Origin: Flagellimonas meishanensis
Lineage (GTDB): Bacteria > Bacteroidota > Bacteroidia > Flavobacteriales > Flavobacteriaceae
Assembly (NCBI RefSeq): GCF_019880545.1
Contig: NZ_JAINVW010000003.1
Location: 1,240,001-1,304,000, forward strand
Length of the DNA stretch: 64,000 nt
Reading direction: 5' to 3'
Below the pieces are notes generated by a model that saw nothing but the letters and a program-made list of their open reading frames with translations, was not told the DNA's origin and ran no database searches. How positions within the stretch are numbered: the first letter of the stretch is position 1; the number at the start of each line of letters is the position of its first letter. Both the position numbers and the translations under genes were made by a program. This document shows, one piece after another, positions 53,282 through 62,133 of this stretch.

Positions 53282-54262
53282 CTATTCAATAAATCCTTGT
53301 TTCCGCATCCAATCGTCGTTGAACATTTTACCCACATAGCGGCTACCATGATCGTGGAACAATACCACAACCACATCTTCCTTGGTGAAATGTTCTTTTA
53401 ATTGCAGTAATCCTTTGATCGCGGCTCCGGCAGAATTCCCCAAAAACATGCCTTCTTCCTTAGCCAAACGCTGGGTATAAATCGCCGCATCCTTATCCGT
53501 GACTTTGGTAAATCCGTCGATGATATCAAAATCGACATTTTTGGGCAGAATATCTTCCCCGATACCCTCTGTGATATAGGGATAAATCTCATTTTCATCA
53601 AAAATACCCGTTTCATGATACTTTTTGAAAACCGACCCGTAGGTATCGATGCCCCATACTTTTATATTGGGGTTTTGCTCTTTGAGATATTTTCCAACCC
53701 CTGAAACGGTGCCCCCGGTACCCACTCCCACCACAAAGTGGGTCACTTTTCCATCCGTTTGCCTCCAAATCTCAGGTCCGGTGGTCAAATAATGGGCTTT
53801 TGCATTGCTGGGATTGTCATATTGGTTCACATACCAAGAGTTGGGTATCTCTGTGGCCAATCGCCTTGCTGTGGAATAATAACTTCTGGGGTCATCGGGA
53901 GCGACATCAGTTGGACAAACATGCACCTGGCTACCCACAGCCTTTAGAATATCTATTTTTTCCTTGGATTGCTTGTCGCTGATCACACAGATCATACGGT
54001 AACCTTTTACAACGGCCGCCAGTGCCAAGCCCATTCCAGTATTTCCAGAAGTGCCCTCAATAATGGTCCCCCCGGGCTTCAAAATTCCGGCTGCTTCGGC
54101 ATCTTCGATCATTTGCAGTGCCATCCGGTCCTTTACCGAGTTGCCTGGGTTGAAGGTTTCGTATTTTGCCAAGACCAAACAGGGCAATTCGGCCGTTAAT
54201 TTATTCATTTTGACCAAAGGCGTGTTCCCAATGGTCTCCAAAATGTTTTCTGCGTATTCCAT
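53282..54262 (-). CDS. Cysteine synthase/cystathionine beta-synthase family PLP enzyme
   Basis: 326 residues. The PLP lysine is K44 in NPGNSVKDRMALQ; the substrate-binding TSGNTGMG (71-78) and the phosphate-binding GVGTGGTVSGVGKYL are intact. It ends about where cysteine synthase does; the C-terminal CBS regulatory domains of human-type enzymes are missing. The ALILGNSAGAA-type serine (MFLGNSAGAAIK) matches CBS-like rather than CysK proteins. It makes cysteine or cystathionine from serine derivatives and sulfide or homocysteine. The aldose-epimerase-like gene follows after 2 nt. Confidence 0.9.
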   Translation of the reverse strand: MEYAENILETIGNTPLVKMNKLTAELPCLVLAKYETFNPGNSVKDRMALQMIEDAEAAGILKPGGTIIEGTSGNTGMGLALAAVVKGYRMICVISDKQSKEKIDILKAVGSQVHVCPTDVAPDDPRSYYSTARRLATEIPNSWYVNQYDNPSNAKAHYLTTGPEIWRQTDGKVTHFVVGVGTGGTVSGVGKYLKEQNPNIKVWGIDTYGSVFKKYHETGIFDENEIYPYITEGIGEDILPKNVDFDIIDGFTKVTDKDAAIYTQRLAKEEGMFLGNSAGAAIKGLLQLKEHFTKEDVVVVLFHDHGSRYVGKMFNDDWMRKQGFIE

Positions 54263-54349
54263 ACTGGGGACAAAGATAGTTTTTTGGGATGCACATCCAT
54301 CCTTAAATTATTCCAAAAAAAAAACTGGAAATGCTACCTGAAAGGTGTT

Positions 54350-55591
54350 TTATTCAAACTGAATGGCCTTTACGGGAGTAATCTTGGTGATGATGTATGA
54401 AGGTAGAAGAAGCATTAAAAGACACAACAGCATTACACCCAAATTCAACAACAGGACAGTTGGCACATTTAGATAGACAGGGATGTAGTTGATATAGTAT
54501 TCCTCCGGGTTTGGAAACTTCAGAAATCGGTATTTGTACTGAAAATAAAGTAGCCCCAGACCAATAAGGTTGCCCCAGAACAGGCCCACAGCAATCAAAT
54601 AGGCAGCATTGTACAGAAACACTTTTCTAATGCTCCAATTGGCAGATCCCAAGGCCTTTAAGATCCCGATCATCTGGGTGCGTTCCAAAATCAGGACCAA
54701 TAGGGCCGTTATCATATTAATGCCACCAACGATGATCATTATTCCAATGATAAGCGCAATGTTGAAATCGAAGAGGCCGATCCATTCGAAAATACGGTAG
54801 TATTTTGTTTTGATATTTTGGGTATCGAGACTGGAAACGGTTTTTCCATAGATTTCGTTACTTTTTTCATCCAATAGGTCAAAATCATCCAAGAAAACCT
54901 CAAAACTTCCTATTTGGTCCTCTTCCCATTGATTCATCCGTTGCACATGCCGGATGTCCACAAAAACATAGGTGGCATCAAATTCCTCGAAACCACTGTC
55001 ATAGATTCCAACAATCTTGAACCGCCTGTTGTTGGGCACTTTTGAAGCATCACCATCTTTCAGAAAAAAAGAATAAAAAGAATCCCCAACGTTCAACTGC
55101 AATCGATTGGCCATCATTTTGGACAACAAGACCTCATCATTCAACTTTCCGGAAAAATCCGGCAACCTTCCCGCTACTAAATACTCCCTGAACACGGTCC
55201 AGTCATAATCCTTGCCCACTCCCTTTGCCAACATCCCCTCAAAGGTATCCTCTGTCCTGATAATCCCTCCTTTTAGTGCCACCGCCTGTACATGGGCCAC
55301 GCCCTCCACATCCTTGAATTCCGGGTAAAAATCCTGATTCAGGGAAATCGGTGTCACCGAAACATCGGAATTGTTGTTGTCGTAATTGGAAATTTGGATA
55401 TGGCCGTTGAATGCGGCCACTTTTTCACGAATTTTGCGTTTAAGGCCCACGCCAGTGGCTATGGCCACCAGCATCATGACCACTCCAATGGCAATGGCAG
55501 CTATGGCTATTTTTATTATAGGGGCGGAAATACTAATTTTATGTTCCTTCCCTGTGATCAGGCGTTTGGCAATAAACAATTCTAAATTCAA
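54350..55591 (-). CDS. ABC transporter permease, LolC/LolE family
   Basis: 413 residues. An N-terminal segment MNLELFIAKRLITGKEHKIS is the usual start of this family, followed by TM1 (about 24-48), a large periplasmic MacB/LolE-type domain (about 50-270) and three C-terminal TM helices (about 275-300, 325-355, 375-400). LolCDE extracts lipoproteins from the inner membrane; in Bacteroidota permeases of this type usually belong to lipoprotein or division-type transporters. No ATPase gene lies next to it. Its ATG lies 3 nt from the start of the divergent NamZ-like gene. Confidence 0.9.
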   Translation of the reverse strand: MNLELFIAKRLITGKEHKISISAPIIKIAIAAIAIGVVMMLVAIATGVGLKRKIREKVAAFNGHIQISNYDNNNSDVSVTPISLNQDFYPEFKDVEGVAHVQAVALKGGIIRTEDTFEGMLAKGVGKDYDWTVFREYLVAGRLPDFSGKLNDEVLLSKMMANRLQLNVGDSFYSFFLKDGDASKVPNNRRFKIVGIYDSGFEEFDATYVFVDIRHVQRMNQWEEDQIGSFEVFLDDFDLLDEKSNEIYGKTVSSLDTQNIKTKYYRIFEWIGLFDFNIALIIGIMIIVGGINMITALLVLILERTQMIGILKALGSANWSIRKVFLYNAAYLIAVGLFWGNLIGLGLLYFQYKYRFLKFPNPEEYYINYIPVYLNVPTVLLLNLGVMLLCLLMLLLPSYIITKITPVKAIQFE

Positions 55592-55594
55592 CGA

Positions 55595-56821
55595 ATGCCC
55601 TTTTTATCGATTTTCAAAAGTACAGTTTTATTGTTGGTTTTGGTGTTTTCTTCGTGTAGCGGACAGTCTAAAAAAGCAATCGGGGGACATAAAGGAATGG
55701 AACTGGACACGCTGCCCAAAATTGTGGTGGGGGCCAATAACATGGACCTGTACCTCTCCAACCTTAAGGAAAAAAGGGTGGGGATAGTGGCCAACCAAAC
55801 CAGTGTAATTTTCAAGGAAAAGGGATACACACACTTGGTAGATTCATTGGTCTCGCTCGGGGTGGATATCCAAAAAGTGTTTGCCCCAGAGCATGGGTTT
55901 CGAGGGGAAGCGGATGCCGGGGAACACGTAAAAGATGGGTTTGATACCAAAACTAAGCTTCCAATTGTCTCGTTGTACGGAAAAAATCGGAAACCATCCC
56001 AGGATCAACTGAACGGACTTGATATCGTCGTTTTTGATATCCAGGATGTCGGGGTCCGGTTCTATACCTACATTGCAACGCTACAATTGGTTATGGAGGC
56101 CTGTGCCGAAAAGGGTGTCCCTGTTCTGGTTCTGGACCGACCCAATCCCAATGGGCATTATGTGGACGGTCCTACCATGAAAATGGAGCACTCCGGTTTT
56201 TTGGGCATGACTCCCATTCCTTTGGTGTATGGGCTGACGATGGGTGAGTATGCCCAGATGTTGAATGGTGAAGGTTGGTTGAAGGATAGCATTCAGGTGG
56301 AGCTAAAAGTTATCCCGCTTAAAAGCTATACGCATCAGTCAGCATATAATTTGCCGATACGCCCTTCCCCTAACCTTCCCAACGATACAGCCATAACCCT
56401 GTATCCTAGTTTGGGACTTTTTGAAGGAACAAATGTCAACGCGGGTCGGGGCACTGAATATCAATTTCAACGCTATGGGGCCTCTTTTTTGGACAGTACC
56501 CATTATGATTTCAGTTATGTGCCACAACCCAATTTTGGTTCCAAAAATCCCAAAGAACAGGGAAAGACCTGCTTTGGAAAAGACCTTTCACAAAGTGAAA
56601 GAATGCATGAAATGTCCTTGCGCTGGATTATTGATGCCTATCAAAACACCATGGACAAATCCAAATTCTTCAATACCGATGGATTTACCAAACATGCCGG
56701 AACGCCCCTGTTGCAACAACAGATTGAATCAGGGCTTTCGGAACAGGAGATAAAGGCTAGCTGGCAAGAAGATTTGGAGCAATTCAATAAGATTCGCAAA
56801 AATTATTTAATCTACGAGTAG
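55595..56821 (+). CDS. NamZ-like (DUF1343) lipoprotein, probable exo-beta-N-acetylmuramidase
   Basis: 408 residues. Signal peptide with lipobox VFSSC, Cys21 lipidated. The DUF1343 domain covers residues 45-408: KRVGIVANQTSVI, FAPEHGFRGEADAGEHV, PIVSLYGKNRKPSQDQL, VVFDIQDVGVRFYTYIATLQLVMEAC split, VLDRPNPNGHYVDGP, and LFEGTNVNAGRGTEYQF. DUF1343/NamZ enzymes remove terminal N-acetylmuramic acid from peptidoglycan fragments in cell-wall recycling. The start lies 3 nt from the LolC/E-type permease in the opposite direction, so both promoters must lie inside the neighbouring coding sequence. No alternative start restores spacing. Confidence 0.92.
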   Translation: MPFLSIFKSTVLLLVLVFSSCSGQSKKAIGGHKGMELDTLPKIVVGANNMDLYLSNLKEKRVGIVANQTSVIFKEKGYTHLVDSLVSLGVDIQKVFAPEHGFRGEADAGEHVKDGFDTKTKLPIVSLYGKNRKPSQDQLNGLDIVVFDIQDVGVRFYTYIATLQLVMEACAEKGVPVLVLDRPNPNGHYVDGPTMKMEHSGFLGMTPIPLVYGLTMGEYAQMLNGEGWLKDSIQVELKVIPLKSYTHQSAYNLPIRPSPNLPNDTAITLYPSLGLFEGTNVNAGRGTEYQFQRYGASFLDSTHYDFSYVPQPNFGSKNPKEQGKTCFGKDLSQSERMHEMSLRWIIDAYQNTMDKSKFFNTDGFTKHAGTPLLQQQIESGLSEQEIKASWQEDLEQFNKIRKNYLIYE

Positions 56822-56841
56822 CCACAGGCCACCATGAAGCA

Positions 56842-57696
56842 CTAAACATTGTTGAACCAATCCAAGGTTTTGGGCCAAAGTGTATTCTCAAATCTACGGC
56901 TAAAGAACCCAAAATGCCCTATTTTAGAAGCCTTGACATCCTTAGGGAAAACCATCTCAAAGGTTTTTTCAGCATTTACAAACTCATTATGAATCCGCAT
57001 CAGTGCCAGTTTGGTTCCAATTGGATCATCGCTGATTGCAAAGGTGAGCAACTTGCCCCGATAAGCATCAAAATAGGTTTTGTGTCCGCCCTGTTCCAAC
57101 TGAGCAATCATATCCGGACTCAATCGACGCGCATGCCATTGTTCTATGACACCTTTCGGAACATCTTCCAGAACACCTAATCGCTTGCCGGGAAAATAAC
57201 CGAAAATACGTGTCAACCCGGGCAAAAAAACGTGCCACATCAGATATAATTTTAGGCTATCCTTCTTCCAATCTTTATAATAAGCAGTTTGTGCCCCAAT
57301 GGTCAATATGCCATCTACCTGTCGATTTAAGGGACAAAGTCCCAAAAGGGTTCCTCCGATGCTATGGCCCAACATTACTATGGAATTTACGGCATAGTTG
57401 TCCTGTGTATATTTTATAACTGCCACCAGGTCTTTTTGTGCCCAATCCACAAATGATGCCCTGAAATCCTTTAATCTTTTGGGTCTGGAGCGAGCTATGC
57501 CTCTATAGTCATAGGTGATTACGGTGACCCCGTTCCCAGCCATGAAAACTGCATAGTTGCGATATAAATCTTGATTGACCGCCGTAGCTGAATTAATGAT
57601 CAAAACCTTCTTCTGGTTTCTTGCTTCATGGGCCTTATAAACCATGGCATAAATACTATAACCATCATTGCAGATAATGACAATTTCTTCGGGCAT
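56842..57696 (-). CDS. Alpha/beta hydrolase
   Basis: 284 residues, no signal peptide. The fold is visible as VLIINSATAVNQDLYRNYAVFMAGNGVTVITYDYRGIARSRP (split), the nucleophile elbow LGHSIGGTLLG, an acidic residue in AISDDPIGT and a late histidine in KIGHFGFF. The GHSIGG pattern and the YDYRG motif resemble the predicted-hydrolase branch often called YheT-like or DUF829-like; the exact substrate is unknown. It is on the same strand as, and 27 nt downstream of, the sterol-desaturase-family gene, so they may be expressed together. Confidence 0.86.
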   Translation of the reverse strand: MPEEIVIICNDGYSIYAMVYKAHEARNQKKVLIINSATAVNQDLYRNYAVFMAGNGVTVITYDYRGIARSRPKRLKDFRASFVDWAQKDLVAVIKYTQDNYAVNSIVMLGHSIGGTLLGLCPLNRQVDGILTIGAQTAYYKDWKKDSLKLYLMWHVFLPGLTRIFGYFPGKRLGVLEDVPKGVIEQWHARRLSPDMIAQLEQGGHKTYFDAYRGKLLTFAISDDPIGTKLALMRIHNEFVNAEKTFEMVFPKDVKASKIGHFGFFSRRFENTLWPKTLDWFNNV

Positions 57697-57723
57697 CCGT
57701 AAAGATTCAGATTAGAGTAGCTT

Positions 57724-58563
57724 TCAAAATTTCGCCTTTTCCGTCGTCGGTCTTCTGTATTTGTGAAAAGGCTGCTTCAACAATCCTAGGATACTGCTAT
57801 TCTCCCTTTCATCCGGAAAAGTATCCACACCATACACAATTTTGTCCGTGTCCATGGTCATAAAAGTCCCAAAAAGTCGGTCCCAAATCGAAAAAATATT
57901 GCCATAATTGGAATCGGTATAAGGCAATTTATAGTGATGGTGCACTTTGTGCATATCGGGACTCACAATGAGCCAACTGAGGGCATTGTCCACCTTTTTG
58001 GGCAGTCGAATATTGGCATGGTTGAATTGGGACAACACTACGGACATGCTCTGGTACAGCATGATAATACCAATGGGCGCACCAACAAGAAAAATTCCTG
58101 TAAGTGTAAAAAAATAGCGGATCAAACTTTCCAAAGGATGGTGTCGGTTAGCCGTGGTGGTATCCACATTGTGATCGGAATGGTGCACCAAATGAACCAT
58201 CCAAAGTGGTCTTACCTTATGTTCCACCCAATGTGCGGCATAAGCCCCTATCAAATCCAAAAATAGCAGCCCCAATAGCACATAGAGCCATAGTGGCATA
58301 TCGGGCAACCAGTTAATGATCCCAAATTGGTTCTCCACGGCCCAATCCGATGTTTTGAGAAATAGAAAGGCCAGGGGAAAATTGACCAAAATGGTAGTAA
58401 GTGTAAAGAAAAAGTTCGGAACCGAATGGCGCCACTTTTTATAGGGCACACTGAACAGCGGTACAATACCTTCCAAAATCCAGAAAAAAGTGATGCCACC
58501 GACCAAAATCAGGCTTCGGTGCCAGGATGGTATGGTTTCAAAGTAGGCTATTATCTGTTCCAT
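57724..58563 (-). CDS. Sterol desaturase/fatty acid hydroxylase family membrane protein
   Basis: 279 residues with about four to five TM helices. The di-iron histidine clusters typical of the family are present: HWVEH, MVHLVHHSDHN and a third MHKVHHHYK, plus NRHHPLE. The enzyme uses a non-heme di-iron centre to hydroxylate or desaturate lipids (fatty acids, carotenoids or hopanoids). The upstream YkgJ-like gene lies 21 nt away on the same strand, so the cluster from 59091 to 56842 may be one transcript. Substrate unknown. Confidence 0.92.
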   Translation of the reverse strand: MEQIIAYFETIPSWHRSLILVGGITFFWILEGIVPLFSVPYKKWRHSVPNFFFTLTTILVNFPLAFLFLKTSDWAVENQFGIINWLPDMPLWLYVLLGLLFLDLIGAYAAHWVEHKVRPLWMVHLVHHSDHNVDTTTANRHHPLESLIRYFFTLTGIFLVGAPIGIIMLYQSMSVVLSQFNHANIRLPKKVDNALSWLIVSPDMHKVHHHYKLPYTDSNYGNIFSIWDRLFGTFMTMDTDKIVYGVDTFPDERENSSILGLLKQPFHKYRRPTTEKAKF

Positions 58564-58584
58564 AGTTTCAAAGATAATAAATGA

Positions 58585-59091
58585 TCATATTTTCAGTCTT
58601 TTTTTCATCTCTTCAACAATGTTGAATGCCGCAGGGCAAATGGCCACATTCTTTAAAGTAAGATTGCTTATTTGATGAAACTTTTTTCGGTCGGTATGGG
58701 GGAATTCCCGACAGGCTTTGGGCCTTACTTCGTAAATGGAACAATAGTTGTCCTCCCCTAAAAAGGAACACGGCACTTTTTGGAGCACGTGGTCATTCTC
58801 CTCATCAATTCTCAAATATTTGTCTATAAATGTTGCGGGTTTCATCCGAAGATGTCTTGCAATCCGTTCTATATCGGCATTCGTGAAAAGTGGCCCGGTC
58901 GTCCTGCAGCAATTTCCGCAGGCAAGACAATCCGTGCGTTCAAATTCAGCATGGTGCAATTCCTGCATCACATAATCCAAATCTTTTGGCGGTCTTTTTT
59001 TAAGCTTGGCAAAGAATTTCTTGCTTTCCGCATGTTTTTCCTTTGCCTTTTGGGGCAACTGTTCCAATTCTGGTTCCATGGAAGCAAACAT
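58585..59091 (-). CDS. YkgJ-family cysteine-cluster protein
   Basis: 168 residues. The zinc- or iron-cluster pattern is clear: DCLACGNCCRTTGPLFT with a run of cysteines, then VPCSFLGEDNYCSIYEVRPKACREFPH. The N-terminal 40 residues are charged and helical. YkgJ/UPF0153 proteins are thought to bind a metal cluster; no reaction is established. It heads a leftward cluster with the sterol-desaturase-family gene and the alpha/beta hydrolase, which could mean it serves an oxidising membrane enzyme (inference). Confidence 0.88.
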   Translation of the reverse strand: MFASMEPELEQLPQKAKEKHAESKKFFAKLKKRPPKDLDYVMQELHHAEFERTDCLACGNCCRTTGPLFTNADIERIARHLRMKPATFIDKYLRIDEENDHVLQKVPCSFLGEDNYCSIYEVRPKACREFPHTDRKKFHQISNLTLKNVAICPAAFNIVEEMKKRLKI

Positions 59092-59159
59092 AAAAAAGAG
59101 ATTCCAATTAAACCTTTATCTCCCATTAAAGTCACAACTTTGCATAATAACAGGCCGTA

Positions 59160-59873
59160 ATGGAGGATGTGTTTGGAAAAGCCCTGATGGACTACCATGC
59201 CGGGAACTATACGGAAGACATTATAACCTTTTCTTCCTTGGATGAAAAGGACTGCATTCCGCTGCCCTATCTATTTAGGGATATAGGGGAAATGCCGGCT
59301 TTGGAACAAAAAGCCCTTGATCTTGCTCATGGAAAAGTACTGGATATTGGCTGTGGCGCAGGTAGCCATGCGCTATATCTGCAGGAAAAAGGATTGGAGG
59401 TCACCGCCTTGGATTCATCCGCTGGGGCTATTCATGTTTGCAAGAAAAGAGGTGTTGCCTCAACCAATAACCAATCCATTCTTGACTATGCCGAAGGAAG
59501 TTTTGATACCCTGTTGCTGTTGATGAATGGCATCGGCTTGGCAGGAAGTCTAAAAAATTTGGATGCTTTTTTAATGCATTTGGCTTCATTATTGCGTCCC
59601 AATGGACAAATACTGCTGGATTCCAGCGATATTATCTATATGTTTGAGCAAGAAGAGGATGGAGGGTACTGGATTCCATCCGATGTTGATTATTACGGCG
59701 AGGTAACCTTTGTTATGGAATATAAAAATCAAAAAACAGCTCCTTTTCCATGGCTTTATATAGATTATGATACCTTGCGGAATAAATGTTTGGCCAATAA
59801 TCTATCATGCGAATTGATATTGTTGGGCCCACATTACGACTATTTGGCGAAACTAACTTTAAAAGAATACTAG
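59160..59873 (+). CDS. Class I SAM-dependent methyltransferase
   Basis: 237 residues. The SAM motif LDIGCGAGSHALYLQE, the acidic residue at the end of strand 2 (VTALDSSAGAI), the SFDTLLLLMNGIGLAG strand 4 region and LLRPNGQILLDSSDI are all in order, defining a methyltransferase fold. Substrate not predictable. It is followed 40 nt later by the zinc-motif lipoprotein gene on the same strand, and is divergent from the YkgJ-like gene. Confidence 0.9.
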   Translation: MEDVFGKALMDYHAGNYTEDIITFSSLDEKDCIPLPYLFRDIGEMPALEQKALDLAHGKVLDIGCGAGSHALYLQEKGLEVTALDSSAGAIHVCKKRGVASTNNQSILDYAEGSFDTLLLLMNGIGLAGSLKNLDAFLMHLASLLRPNGQILLDSSDIIYMFEQEEDGGYWIPSDVDYYGEVTFVMEYKNQKTAPFPWLYIDYDTLRNKCLANNLSCELILLGPHYDYLAKLTLKEY

Positions 59874-59913
59874 AATCAAAAAACAGAACGTTCTACATTA
59901 ATAGCTTGGAGGC

Positions 59914-60714
59914 ATGAGAAAGAAAACCGCTATTTATTTGATTTTTACCATTGGTGTTTTGTTGGGTTGCTCCAGGGATTCCGATGTTACCTCCCCACAA
60001 AATTCAACGGGGAACAAATCGGCCAATCTTTTGGCCACAGGGGCATCAGCCAACGATATCCTTTCCAATTCAAATTTTGACCAATTGTTGATCGAGATTG
60101 CCTTTGTTCAGGGTTTCCGTCCCACGGATGAGGCCTTGACCAGCTTTGAGCTGTTTTTAAGGCAAAGGACTTTCAAACAAAACATTCAATTTACTTTCAA
60201 TCAACTACCATCTCCCAATGAGGAAACACTTTTGCTGGACGAGATAGTGGAGCTTGAATCGGAAAACAGGACGGTTTACAATCAAGGCAATACCTTGGCC
60301 ATATACATCTATTTTGCCGACGCTCCCGCAGATTCTGACGATGAAAGTGAAGGACTTGTCTCCCTAGGAGCTGTGTACAGGAACACTTCCATGGTAATAT
60401 ACGAAAAAACCATACGGGATTTGGTAGGCAACAGCACACTTGTTTCCGTTGCCGATGTAGAGGCCGCGACGCTCAATCACGAATGCGGTCACCTACTTGG
60501 TTTGGTCAATTTGGGAACAACACCAATAAACGACCACGAAGACCCAGAGGCCGAAAATCATTGCAATGTCCAAGGTTGTTTGATGCGTGCCGAACTTCAA
60601 TTTGGTGGTGCCATGATGAAGGCAATGGAAACCAACACATCCAAAGGCATCGCTCCCATACCTACCTTAGATGCGGAGTGCCTATTGGACCTCCAAGGCA
60701 ATGGAGGGCGCTGA
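59914..60714 (+). CDS. Lipoprotein with archaemetzincin-like zinc-protease motif
   Basis: 266 residues. Lipobox LLGC gives lipidated Cys19. The zinc motif HECGHLLG (189-196) is followed, after a short insertion, by H216-C217-NVQG-C222-L-M224, matching the archaemetzincin pattern HC(X)4CXM with its Met-turn. In archaemetzincins HExxHxxGxxHC is continuous; here the position of the third ligand is Asn199, and the extra residues 197-215 push the HC pair to 216-217. A later Cys256 is present but no full CxxC. Likely a membrane-bound zinc metalloprotease; whether it is active is inference. Confidence 0.8.
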   Translation: MRKKTAIYLIFTIGVLLGCSRDSDVTSPQNSTGNKSANLLATGASANDILSNSNFDQLLIEIAFVQGFRPTDEALTSFELFLRQRTFKQNIQFTFNQLPSPNEETLLLDEIVELESENRTVYNQGNTLAIYIYFADAPADSDDESEGLVSLGAVYRNTSMVIYEKTIRDLVGNSTLVSVADVEAATLNHECGHLLGLVNLGTTPINDHEDPEAENHCNVQGCLMRAELQFGGAMMKAMETNTSKGIAPIPTLDAECLLDLQGNGGR

Positions 60715-60726
60715 CAATTTTCTTTG

Positions 60727-61359
60727 TTAAGGAATATTGAGGTATTTGTGGGTCTGCAGGGAAACCTTCCATTTAGGATTTTTCATTACGTAGTCCACGA
60801 TGAGGGGAACCATTTTATCCCTTACGCTCCACTCGGGCTGCAAATACAATATGCAATCCTTGCCCACTTTGGTGGCCTGCTCTTCTGCAAAAACAAAATC
60901 GTGCTTGTTGTACACGATTACCTTGAGCTCGTTGGCTTTTTTATGGATATCCCCAACTGGTAGCTTATTCTTTTTTGGTGAAAGACAAATCCAATCCCAG
61001 GTTCCGGTCAAGGGATAGGCTCCAGAAGTTTCTATATGGGTCTTCAGGGACCTTTCCTTCAGCCCCATTGTCAAAGGGCCCATATCCCAGGTCAATGGTT
61101 CACCACCGGTAACCACAATCGTATCCGAATGGCTGGCAGCGTTGTCGATAATGCTATGTATGGGCGTTGGTGGATGGGTCTCGGCATTCCAACTTTCCTT
61201 TACATCACACCAATGGCATCCTACATCACAACCCCCTACCCGTATAAAATAGGCGGCGGTCCCTTTGTGATATCCTTCGCCCTGAATGGTATAAAATTCC
61301 TCCATTAAGGGCAACATCAACCCTTTTTCCACCAAATCCATTACGTTTTCTGAAACCAT
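60727..61359 (-). CDS. queE: 7-carboxy-7-deazaguanine synthase
   Basis: 210 residues from ATG 61359; longer readings add only residues without family identity, and a start at the second Met (61341) is possible. The radical-SAM motif is the QueE form GGCDVGCHWCDVK (C-x3-C-x2-C). The opening EEFYTIQGEGYHKGTAAYFIR is typical, and the VVTGGEPLTWD segment binds SAM. QueE converts 6-carboxytetrahydropterin to CDG in queuosine and 7-deazapurine synthesis; folE at 11.2 kb makes an upstream precursor. It is convergent with the metalloprotease-like gene. Confidence 0.92.
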   Translation of the reverse strand: MVSENVMDLVEKGLMLPLMEEFYTIQGEGYHKGTAAYFIRVGGCDVGCHWCDVKESWNAETHPPTPIHSIIDNAASHSDTIVVTGGEPLTWDMGPLTMGLKERSLKTHIETSGAYPLTGTWDWICLSPKKNKLPVGDIHKKANELKVIVYNKHDFVFAEEQATKVGKDCILYLQPEWSVRDKMVPLIVDYVMKNPKWKVSLQTHKYLNIP

Positions 61360-61458
61360 GAGGCAAAGATAGGTATATGGCAAAAGAGCGGACAAACTAT
61401 TTGGCAGGAAGTGGTAACAAATCTGCGGTAAATTCGTCTACTTCCTAAAATCATCCTT

Positions 61459-62133
61459 ATGAAAAATAATAAATCCAAGGCCCGTATTGCGGGTTTGCTA
61501 TATTTTATTGTAGTTATTGCTGGGATTTTTTCACTGATGTATGTTCCATCACAACTGATTGTATGGGACAGCGCACAACAAACCATGGAAAATATTCAAA
61601 CCTCCGAAAGTCTGTTTCGGTTAGGAATATTGGCAGAGTCCATCAGCTTTACCGCTTTTTTGCTCCTTCCTTTGGTCCTTTACAGCTTACTAAGCAAGGT
61701 AAACAAGTCCTATGCCGTGGCCATGGTCGCCTTGGCACTGCCGAGCGTGCCTATTTTTTTTAGTGCTTTATTGAATAAATTCGCCTTGCTTTCAACCATC
61801 CATGGACCTGACAATCCAGCATGGTCCAAATCCGAACAGGTCATGTTCTACCTGCATCAATTTAACGATGGTAATCTTTTGGGTCAGAATTTTTGGGCTT
61901 TGTGGCTTTTTCCTTTGGGATACCTTGTTTTTAAATCTGGTTTTCTTCCAAAGTTGTTGGGTTACCTTCTTATGGTAGGAAGCATAGGTTACTACATAGA
62001 TTTTTTGGGAAGAATAGCCATTCCCGATTATTCAGACTTCATTATAGCCGATTACATTACAATTCCTGCCAGCTTGGGAGAAATAGGAACCTGTCTTTGG
62101 TTGTTGGTCATGGGTGCCAAGGAGAAAGAATGA
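61459..62133 (+). CDS. DUF4386-family membrane protein
   Basis: 224 residues with five to six hydrophobic segments. The family marks are visible: KARIAGLLYFIVVIAGIFS near the start, SLFRLGILAESISFTAFLLLPLVLY, FFSALLNKFALLS, and a late FWALWLFPLGYLVFKSGFLPKLLGYLLM. DUF4386 proteins are integral membrane proteins of unknown role. It ends exactly one base before the stop codon region of the convergent RidA-like gene, with no spacer. Confidence 0.88.
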   Translation: MKNNKSKARIAGLLYFIVVIAGIFSLMYVPSQLIVWDSAQQTMENIQTSESLFRLGILAESISFTAFLLLPLVLYSLLSKVNKSYAVAMVALALPSVPIFFSALLNKFALLSTIHGPDNPAWSKSEQVMFYLHQFNDGNLLGQNFWALWLFPLGYLVFKSGFLPKLLGYLLMVGSIGYYIDFLGRIAIPDYSDFIIADYITIPASLGEIGTCLWLLVMGAKEKE

